Shown piece by piece: positions 55,896-64,000 of a DNA stretch of 64,000 nucleotides. The position numbers and the translations under genes are program-made. Source of the DNA: Thalassia testudinum (lineage: Eukaryota > Streptophyta > Magnoliopsida > Alismatales > Hydrocharitaceae). The notes under the pieces are model-generated. The model was not told the origin of the DNA. It was given only the letters and a program-made list of their open reading frames with translations, and did no database searches. The stretch's first letter is position 1; each line of letters starts with the position of its first letter. The stretch is from positions 67,458,501-67,522,500 of the forward strand of contig JAZHRO010000003.1 of assembly GCA_037157565.1 (NCBI GenBank), written 5' to 3'.

Positions 55896-58148
55896 TGATA
55901 AACGGCAGTTTATCATCATTTTTATGCTTTAAAACTAACCTAGCTCTTAGGATTTTACTCCGCAAATGGCTTTTTGGGCTGCATTTAGGCATAAATTAGG
56001 ATAGGCATGCATTGCATTTTTTATTGTCATTTTAATGAGTTTTTGTGAGTGTTAGGGATGTACAGATGCACAGATCCCTAAAACCCTAGCACTCAAGAAG
56101 GCAAATGGTGAAGGAGAAGCCCAGACTAGCTGGAACTCATCCTAATCCAGCTCACCTCAGCTTGATCCAGCTCACCTCAGCTTGATCTAGCTCACCATAG
56201 CTGGAACCTAGCTTACTTGAACTAGGGTTAGCTCATCCCAGCTCCATTCAGCTAATCTCAGCTGGATGGCAGCTCAAAAGAGTTCACCTTAGCTCACCCT
56301 AGCTCAAGTCAGCTCAGATCCAGCTCAACTTAGCTGAGTCTAGCTCATCTCAGCTCCCACTAGTTCACAGGGAGCTCTAGCTAGCTCAGCTGAGTTCAAA
56401 GGAGTTCACCCCAGCTCAGATCCAGCTACATCCAGCTCCACTCAACTCCAGCCAGTTGAAGAAGAATTCATCTCAGCTCAGGAAGCTCAAGTCCAGCTCC
56501 CGGGGACTCAGCTTAGCTCATCTCAGTTGAGCTAAGCTACCTTAGCTGCCTCAACCAGCTTGATTCTCCCCGGGAGCACCAGACCCAGCTCACCTTAGCT
56601 CAGTATGGTAGAAGCTAGCTTACCTTAGCTCGGCTTAGTAGCTAGCAAAGAACTAGCAAGCTAAGCCAGCTAGAATAGCTCCAAATTTCAGCTCCAGACT
56701 TCTCCTCAGCTCCTCCCTCCAAACCCTAGCTCCAACACCTTCTCCTCTACTCCTCCATTAGCTAAGCTAGCTTAGCTTAGCTTAGCTTAGCTTAACTATG
56801 CTCCAACTTCCTTGGCTTGTACCACCCCAAAAACCCACCTACCAACTCCACCCAACTAGCTCCACCTAAGCTCCACATAAGCTAACCTACTTGGCACCAA
56901 CCTAACCTACCCACCACCTCCAAAAGACACCTAAAAGTGGTGCCAAAAACTACCCATAACCACCCCTTAGTGGCGCCACTTTTCCCTCCAAAATCCCCCC
57001 TCATCTCCACCACACAATCCCCCTTGAATCCATCTCCACCATCCACCTAACTCCCCTTCTAGAAGACCCCATGTTGGCGCCAACATGGGGGTGTCTCTCC
57101 ACCACCAAAAGACACCAACACCACCATAACCACCCCCTTTAACACCCCTTGGGTTGGCGCCAACTCACCCTAGCCATAGGATCACCAACCACCCTCATCC
57201 TTCCATCCTAGCCCTCCATTTCAAGGGGCACCTTAACCCCCCATCTTATTCTATAAAAAGCCACCACCTACCACCATTTTGGAGCATCCTCCCTTAGTAT
57301 ATTTTTCTACCTAAACCACCTATACCTACGGCCAAGAAGAAGGAGTAGAGAAGGAGATTAAAAGGGCACATCACCAGCCCCTTTGGTGCCTTCTTCTCCC
57401 CACTCTCTTCAACTTGAGCCACGCCAAGGAGGAGGACTCTTCCACTTCAAGGAGGACGGCCAGGCAAAGGAGGACTTAGGGTGGACGTCCACCCTTGGAG
57501 AAAAACTTAGGGCACGCCCCCCTAAGGCTTGCCTTGGAGGACATCACCTTGGCGGAGTTCTGCAAGGAAGGAGTTGAAGGATTCTTTTCAAGCTTGGGAG
57601 CCACCAACCTTGGAGCAAGAAGCCCTCTTCTTCACCATCTATTTAGAGGATTTGTGTTTTCTTTCTTTATTTCAATTATCTAGTAGTAGAAGCATTCCTC
57701 TACTAGGCATTTTTGTTAAACACTTTATCAATTATCTAGTTGCCTTCTTCGCATATCTTGTTTGCATTTCTATTTGCTTATTTTCAGCATTCTTCACTTC
57801 CTCTCCCTAATTATTCTAGGCCTCCACTTGCTTAGAGTGAGCTTAGGGAGAGGCTCTACTTGCCACTTTAGAGTAGTTTACTTAATTGGAAGTGTAAACA
57901 CTTTTCCCGCCATAATTTCGCATGTTGCCTTAGTTCAAAAATAAAGAAAAATGGTATATTGAAAATTACCAAAAAGAAAGTTGAGATATATTCCAAGCAA
58001 GAGAATCAATTTTGCAACCATATTGCCTCCTTGGACGACCCTAGATACTCCCCTATCTAGGAATATAAATTTTAAAAGCGAAAGCGGATTCGCGTGTTAC
58101 AACGACGTTAAAAACCTGCTTTTACAAATCACGCGTATTTCGCTGTCA
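55896..58148 (+). repeat. 3' LTR of element I (family gamma)
   Basis: 2253 bp, same length as the 5' LTR. TATA box 57252-57259. One of four GGCGCC sites is already changed to GGTGCC (near 56939). Confidence 0.95.
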
Positions 58149-58658
58149 CTTTTTGCCCCTTTGAGGGCTTGTTTCGGAGGTCTTGACCGTGAAGGAGCTT
58201 TACAACGAAGGAGTTGGAGGACTTCTTTTTTAGCCCAGGAGCTACTAGGTGCTTGAAGCAAGAAGCCTTTATCTCTTCTTCCCCATCATTATCATCGGAG
58301 GACTAGTGTTTTTACTTTTTGTATTTTTGATTTTTAGCAGTAGAAGCATTCCTCTACTAGGGTTTTGTAAAACATTTTGCTTCTCTAGTAATGTTGCCTT
58401 TTCCTAATTATTTTTCTCACAATTTTACTTTTACCTTAGTGTAATCACCCCCTCTCCCTATTTACTCTAGGTTTCCACCTACCTAGGGTGAGCTTAGAGA
58501 GAGAAATTACTTGTCACTTAGGATTTAGTTTAGTAATTTTAGGTGTTAGTCATCTTCCCACCATCAAATCCACATTGCTTTAGTTATTTCAAATAATAAA
58601 AATTGCATATTTGAAAGCACCAAAAAGAAAGTTGATTTCCATTTTGAAGCAAGACATT

Positions 58659-59292
58659 CAATTTTTCAACATATTGCCTCCATGGATGGCCCTAGATACT
58701 CCCCTATTTAGGTTTTACAAATTTAAGAGTTGATTGGTTTTATGCATTACAACGACGTATTTTACAAACCGTGTAAAATCTGCTATCAGTGAGGAGCAGA
58801 CGAACAAGAGGAAGAAGGCCCCTCTGCCTATCGTATGTGGCAGAGGGTGAGAATAGAGGGTTGGAGGGCTCACTAGAGCTTGGTCGAAGCAAGCTAGAGA
58901 AGGAGTAGAAGAAGGTTTTTCTGGCCTTAAACACACTAAGAAGGATGGCATGGCGACGAGGGACTTTTTAATGGGCAATTTTTCAACATATTGCCTCCAT
59001 GGATGGCCCTAGATACTCCCCTATTTTGGTTTTACAAATTTAAGAGTTGATCGGTTTTATGCATTACAACGACGTATTTTACAAACCGTGTAAAATCTGC
59101 TATCAGTGAGGAGCAGACGAACAAGAGGAAGAAGGCCCCTCTGCCTATCGTATGTGGCAGAGGGTGAGAATAGAGGGTTGGAGGGCTCACTAGAGCTTGG
59201 TCGAAGCAAGCTAGAGAAGGAGTAGAAGAAGGTTTTTCTGGCCTTAAACACACTAAGAAGGATGGCATGGCGACGAGGGACTTTTTAATGGG
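58659..59292. repeat. 317-bp tandem duplication
   Basis: Unit 1 58659-58975 and unit 2 58976-59292, about two to three differences. The unit spans the last 130 bp of the gamma solo LTR, its TSD and adjacent alpha LTR. The second copy explains the doubled minus-strand short frames here, which are not genes. Confidence 0.9.
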
Positions 59293-60228
59293 CCAAGAAC
59301 AATCTCTAAGCTTAGGAAGGTGCTTGTTTTCCTTGAAATTTCAAGGAGAAGAATCCCTAGAAATCTCTAGTTCGCTTAAGCTCTAGAGCGTGATTTGGAG
59401 GTCGAGATGTGGTCTGCCAGATCAAGCAACCTCTCACAGATCTTCCCTCTAAGTGTGGGGGTGATTGGATCTAATTTGAGGTAGAAAAACTCCCTCGATC
59501 CTTGCTGAACAAGCATTCCCAACACCAATGGAATTAGGGAGCAAAGTGAAGAAAATGATGAGAAGTTGGCACCTTTTGCGAATAATTCAAAAGTTCAGGG
59601 TGTAAATGTAAGAAATAGAGTTTTAAAGGGCTAAATTGCAAACTAGGTCAAGATTGACTCTGATTGGGCCAAAAGTTTGGTACCAACTTAATTTGGACCC
59701 AAGAAATCTAATGGTGAAATTGGATTTCAGTTTTGATCTTATTGCTCTAGGGAATTTTCATAGAAGCCAAAATTAAGGTAGAATTTTGTCTATGACTCTA
59801 TTCTTGGTCAAAATGAGTTCATATGGTCAAACCATGGGTACCAAACCTCTTAGAACATTTTTATATGATTTTTAGGAGGTTTAGATGAATTTTATCCTAT
59901 CAATAACCTCTTTAGTTTAAGTGGGTTGATAATTAGGGTTTTATGTGTTGTTTCAGTTCTCGAAATGCGTAAAACCCTATTTCTGATAATGCTAACCACC
60001 TTTCTAGACTTTTAAGCTCATTTGGCCTTCATTTAACCCCTGAGTGACTTGGTGGTTAATCTGTGTTAGTGATATACTGTTAAAATTATAGAATTAACCC
60101 TGATTTCCTGTTCTTTTCTTAATTGAGGATAATGCGGGATTGCAACCCCCAAATGATTATGTAGGAGCTTTAATCAGTCAAATCTGACTAAATGTGGCTA
60201 GTTAGGTCCCATGATGGAGTTCCCATAA

Positions 60229-60244
60229 TACCCCCATGCCTAAC
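60229..60244 (-). other. Polypurine tract of the alpha remnant (element D)
   Basis: Minus strand GTTAGGCATGGGGGTA, adjoining the old alpha LTR. Confidence 0.75.
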
Positions 60245-60674
60245 GTTTTCTAGCCGCGAGCAAAGTCCTATGGATCAAACTAGATCTTTAAGTCCGATGT
60301 AATTGTCAGGATGGCCTACTAAGCCGCACTCTAGAAATCAGATTCAACATACCAAAAATAGGCCTAGAGGAACTCAAATACCAGCCAAGATCCAAACCTG
60401 ACCAGTATTCAGCCTTTTTCTGCCGCGAAGGTTTCTAAGGCTCGTAAAATCTTCCAAAGTTTTGTTGACCCCCAGCAGTTAGTGCACTCGTGTGTAGACG
60501 TATCATGTCCTAGTTTACTTTGCCAATTCATTTTGATTAGAGGGAAATACAGAAGGATTTTTCATTTTGAGAGTTTTCTCTCCTTTCTTTTTATATTTCC
60601 CTAAATCCAATGTCGAATTGGCCCAAAACACGATCTGTACAGATTCCTTGTCTGCACCAGTAATCCTTGAAGGG

Positions 60675-60830
60675 TCCCTGGTAATCAATGCTTCAGGATA
60701 GCACCACCGATGGCAACCCCCAGAACCCTACCTTTTGACACTTCCAAATAGTGCCACCCATGGTGTTCTGTAGCTAAATTTAGGCCTTACCAATCGACAT
60801 TTTGTGATCATCTCGCCCATGGCACCTAAA
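60675..60830. repeat. Three-unit 3' repeat of element D
   Basis: Diverged version of 563-720, units starting near 60675, 60726 and 60784. Confidence 0.55.
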
Positions 60831-61541
60831 CCATCACAAGGTACTTATATTCCCTTGGTAGGATATTTAGATATCCTAGGAGACAAGCACTGGGGAGACG
60901 ATATGTTATTACGCATCTTCAAAGGAAGTTTTCTAAATCTCCATGCCGAGAACTTGTTCAATCAACGTGTGTTTTCGAGCTGCTGCTAAACTAGATCTTT
61001 GAGATAACTTTCCATAACATAACAATTTTGGCATGATTTCTTTATTAAGCACACTAAACTAGACTAGTGTGTGATTTTGGGTGCTTAGGTTACCAAGTCC
61101 CATAAACCAAAGGGTAGGCAACGAGGTCGAATAATCCCTAAGCCTTAGACCTACTACATCAGGCTCGCACTTTCCTCAACCTCTTGAGAACTAATCTGGA
61201 TCTTAGTGAATATTTGAGTGTTTAAACCCTAAAATATGTCTAAGAGGCCTAAGGTCGGTACTCGTCACTAATCTCTTAAGTTTTATCCTTCCAAGTCTTA
61301 ATTCATCATCTGATCCAAACTAAAGGTTAGGAAAATTCCATACTCAATTACAAGGGATTATCTCATTTCTTTCCTTTTTATTACTCCTTTTTTGACTTTT
61401 CTTTTTTTTTCTTTCCTTTTCATTCCTTTTCTTTCCTCAATTGTTTTCAATTCAACTCACTTTGATCTCTCCTTTCCTCTATTTTTTTTCTTTTTGATGA
61501 AACCCCTCTATGAATTAATTCTCACCGATTTTGCACTTTAA

Positions 61542-61577
61542 TACCCCCCCATGACTAAGATTTGCAATGTCTCATTG
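61542..61577 (-). other. Upstream polypurine block of element D
   Basis: Minus strand GAGACATTGCAAATC then TTAGTCATGGGGGGGTA, about 1.3 kb before the PPT. Confidence 0.55.
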
Positions 61578-61927
61578 TATATTATGTGCATTCGAGTTTA
61601 ATTTAGATCGTAAATTAGAATAGGTGAGTAGTTAATGGGTCAGAATGGCTGTTGCGGACAATTTCTAGCTGTTTACAAGACAAAATTGGGTTTTAAAGTA
61701 ATGCATCGTAGTATATTTGAAATTGCTTTGAAAACAAATAGATTTTATTACTTGAAGTTTAAGTTTGAAGTCGAACATAGGGAGCAAATGGTATTCACGC
61801 ACTAATCTCAATAACAAATGCAAATGGAACACATAAAACTGCTCAAAGACTAATTCAGAATGTAAAGATTGAGTATATAGAGCATAAAAAGAATTGTAGC
61901 CACAAATAACAAAGTGATGGAAAATTG

Positions 61928-61953
61928 GACGTCTGATTATAAAATCAGACGTC
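61928..61953. repeat. 10-6-10 palindrome of the GACGTCTGAT type in LTR D
   Basis: Arms GACGTCTGAT/ATCAGACGTC identical to 22264-22289, loop TATAAA in place of ACAGAA (TTCTGT in this orientation), 256 bp from the LTR end. Confidence 0.85.
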
Positions 61954-63606
61954 TTATAAGTGAGATGCTACAGTACCTCCCTCTGATTTTTCCTTCTTCG
62001 TCTGATTTTGCTTCTCCTTCTTCTTCCCAGGCTTCCTTTCTTTCTCTATCATTGGCTTCTTCCTCCTGCTTTGATTCTTTCCTTTGCCTTTTCTTCAAAC
62101 CTTCTTCCTTCTTTGTCTTCTTACTCTTCCTTTTCTTTCTTCTCTGTTACTTGAATTGCGAGCCTCAGCTACCTTCTTCTTCCTTTCTTCTTCCTTTCTC
62201 CTTCCTCTTTCCTTAGCTTCTCTGCAACTCTTCTCCTCTTCAGCTCTCTTCTGTTTGCTACCTTTAGCCCTTAGCTTCTTCTTCAGCCTAGCTCCTCTTC
62301 AACTATGCAGTGACTTCTCCTTCCATAGCTGCTCAGGCTGCCACTCTTTCTTCCTTGGCTTCAGCTTCGACTTCCTCCTTCTTCTTCCTTTCCATGCAAG
62401 GGCAAAACCTACCCCTACCCTCCCCTGTGAACTCTCTTCTCCTTTCTCTCTTAGGCTCACTCACCCAGAGCCTTCTCGGGTTAGCGGGTTCGGTTAGCGT
62501 GCCTGGGACCAGGTCCACCGGCATGGGTGGTGGGCATGGAGTGCACGGGTAGTCGGTCAGAACCAGGTCAACAGAGCATGGGTAGCAGACGAGGCATCGT
62601 GTGAGTGGGACCCCACCCCGTGTCAGGAGGCGATAAGCCCCTGACACTTTTTCCTTTTATTCCACCATGCTTGCTCCAAATCTTCCGATGTGGGACTAAA
62701 TGTCCCACCTTCCTCTTGTGCGCACCCACAGCCGAAGGCGCTCAATTGTGGCTACTGCTGTGGCCTCTAAAGCCAATCAATTGGTTGAGGGTGTGCGTGA
62801 GACGATTTCGCATAGCCTGGGACCTAGAGCCTGGAGCGAGGCTACCTGGCATAAGCTTGCAAGCAAGCTTCGTGCCTGCTTCAATGATGGCAGAGGTCTA
62901 AACCTACACTCATGCAAAATGGCCTTGCGGCCTCATCAAAACACGCAGGAAGCTTCACCTTGGCATGGTGGTTAGCCTGGAGCGGGGTGGCCTAGCCTTG
63001 CGTGCCCAGGTCACCCTGTTCGTGCGGATGTGGGTGAGTTCAGGGGGCATGTTGGGAGTGTGTGGCAGTGAATGGGAGGAGGGGTTATGATCAGTGAGTC
63101 TTGGCAGTTCTCATGTTGTGGTTGGCGAGGTGGGTGGATGCATGGAGTGGCGGAAGCACCTCGCCGGTGGTCTGGTACAGGTGGAGAAGATGGAGGTGAT
63201 GTGCGAGCGTCGAGGCATATTTTAGGAAATAAAGAGGGGGAAACAGGAAGAGAAGAGAGGAGGGAAGTACCTGACCTAATTTAAGAACGAAGGGGGAAGG
63301 GATGGCGAACAGCTTGTGTCTGCCGTCGCTGAAGATGATGGTCCCAGTAGGAGAAGGATAGCGACGACGAGAGGGTAGCTAAAGCATTGGCTGGTGCGTC
63401 ATGACGTGGATGAACAAGACAAAGGCAACTATACTACTGGTATTGTGGTAGAGCGATGAGAGAAGGAGATAAAGGTTGCTGGAGCTTGCTGGGAGTTTGG
63501 CCAGAGGGGAAGAGAGGAAGTTGGGGGTTATCTTCGGCCAATTCAAGCTAGGGATCTGCGGAAGGGTCATGGGAAGCTTTAATAACATCTGGTAGAGGGT
63601 CTTGTG

Positions 63607-63694
63607 CTTGGAAGCCAAGCTTCCAAGAACGTGCAGGTCAACGGAGTTGGAGGTCAGAGAGACCTAAATCTCTCATGCATTCGCATGAGAGATT
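63607..63694. repeat. U3 hairpin I and a second hairpin in LTR D
   Basis: 63667-63694 has arms AATCTCTCATGC/GCATGAGAGATT with a 4-nt loop. 63607-63627 has arms CTTGGAAGC/GCTTCCAAG with a CAA loop. Both lie upstream (minus strand) of an AT-rich TTATTAAAG near 63580 that may be the decayed TATA box. Confidence 0.75.
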
Positions 63695-64000
63695 GGGTAG
63701 AAATTTGAGTTCTAAATTGGGATCACATGAATGGGGATTTCTCTAAGAATCTCCCTTTCAAATTTGAGAGGGATTCCCTGAGGAATCAGGGAGTTCTTTC
63801 CCTTGAATCCACACTGGAATTGGATTTCCTCCGTTGTAATGGTGAAGGGACCTAATTGCAAAGAACGATGAGGAAGCTAGGGGGTTGTTTGCAAAGATTT
63901 TCAAAAGTTAGCGGTAGAACTGTAATTGGGCTGGACTAGTTTGCAAAGTAGGTCAAGATGAATTCCCCTTAGGTCCAAATTTTGGTAAAAACCTAATTTG

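Larger units (their letters stand above)
48497..58148 (+). mobile_element. Element I: young LTR retrotransposon encoding only partial Gag and protease
   Basis: Both LTRs are 2253 bp (48497-50749 and 55896-58148) with about nine differences by eye (0.4%). PBS 50755-50772, one 733-codon ORF, 3' region with three polypurine blocks, PPT 55883-55895. No RT, RNase H or integrase. The sequence after the ORF matches the end of pol in element C, so I is a deletion derivative of that lineage. No target duplication is seen: left flank CACGC, right flank CTTTT. Confidence 0.93.
47270..58793 (+). mobile_element. Old solo LTR of family gamma with TSD GTGAG, itself invaded by element I
   Basis: Left part 47275-48496 starts TGATAAACACC. 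Right part 58149-58788 ends TGCTATCA. GTGAG at 47270-47274 and 58789-58793 is the target duplication. Its sequence resembles element I's LTR throughout, including an AGCT-rich stretch (47500-47830) and TATAAAA at 48234-48240, but GGCGCC motifs have mostly become GGTGCC or GGCACC. Confidence 0.88.
44392..60228 (-). repeat. Old alpha-family LTR, broken into pieces by later insertions
   Basis: Pieces: 44392-45238, 46560-47274, then 58794-60228. The start, TGTTGGTGAGC, follows the PBS. GACCAGACCCACCGGCGTG (about 45052) and the GGGACTAAA block match positions 2733 and 2930 of LTR A. The end, TTCCCATAA at 60228, abuts the PPT-like TACCCCCATGCCTA. It is about 2.7 kb without inserts, like other alpha LTRs. 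It serves as 5' LTR to element G (left) and 3' LTR to the remnant on its right. Confidence 0.8.
60245..61671 (-). other. Element D remnant: alpha-type 3' internal region only
   Basis: Co-linear with 133-1560 of B at lower identity. The three-unit repeat (60675-60830), the block GGGTGCTTAGGTTAC to CCTAAGCCTTAGACCTA (61080-61150), the T-rich stretch and the upstream polypurine block (61542-61577) are all present. It stops after GGCTGTTGCGGACAATTTCT and joins an LTR directly. ORF, leader and PBS are missing. Confidence 0.75.
61672..64000 (-). repeat. Alpha-family LTR of element D, truncated by the window end
   Basis: Starts TGTTTACAAGAC. The shared U5 motifs ATCGTAGTA and GTCGAACATAGGGAG follow. 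Then the 10-6-10 palindrome (61928-61953), a CTT-rich part (about 61990-62400), the CACCGGCATGGGTGGTGGGC block (62516), GGGACTAAATGTCCCACC (62692) and U3 hairpin I (63667-63694). About 370 bp of U3 should lie beyond the window. Confidence 0.85.

Noticed and set aside
58715..59268. Two near-identical 78- and 87-codon minus-strand proteins
   Set aside because: By-product of the 317-bp tandem duplication. They span an LTR end and flanking DNA.

Overview
This window is flowering-plant repetitive DNA. It is made almost entirely of LTR retrotransposons nested inside one another. I find no cellular gene, no RNA gene and no CRISPR array. The evidence for a plant is: primer-binding sites complementary to the 3' end of plant tRNA-Asp, Athila/Tat-type Ty3/gypsy Gag-Pol fragments, Sirevirus-like Ty1/copia remnants, and widespread CpG decay in the older copies. 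I cannot name the species.

Layout. 1-17543: two non-autonomous elements of one family (LTR family alpha, minus strand). Element A (1957-12057, TSD GATAA) lies inside the only long ORF of element B (right LTR 14757-17543; left LTR tail 1-116). A and B have complete LTRs, PBS and PPT but no gag or pol. Instead they carry one ORF of unknown function (627 codons in B once A is removed in silico; 478 codons plus a stop in A). B sits in a decayed plus-strand gypsy integrase (element C, 17544 to about 19400). 19821-22520 is a plus-strand solo alpha LTR. 23021 to 26173, resuming at 37824-37905, is a decayed Sirevirus-like copia element. Its reverse transcriptase is split by element F (26174-37823, TSD ATCAA), a full-length but decayed minus-strand Ty3/gypsy element with LTR family beta.

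37906-44391 is a more decayed minus-strand gypsy element, G. Its gag is split by an 884-bp insertion. G abuts an alpha-type LTR (44392-60228), so G may be a relic of the autonomous partner of A and B. That LTR has been invaded by a palindrome-rich copia-type solo LTR (45239-46559) and by a gamma-type solo LTR (47275-58788 outer limits, TSD GTGAG). The gamma solo LTR in turn contains element I (48497-58148), a young plus-strand element that encodes only a Gag C-terminal region and a protease. A 317-bp tandem duplication follows, then a remnant of alpha internal DNA, and a second alpha LTR (61672) that runs off the window.

The most unusual signals are non-coding. Perfect inverted repeats recur in LTRs: one 10-6-10 hairpin occurs in both gypsy and copia-type LTRs, and other hairpins vary between copies while keeping their pairing. 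Nine GTAC-type palindromes are arranged as dimers upstream of a TATA box. A conserved second polypurine-tract block lies about 1.2-1.3 kb before the true PPT in elements of different LTR families. All similarity statements come from reading the sequence by eye, not from alignments or database searches.
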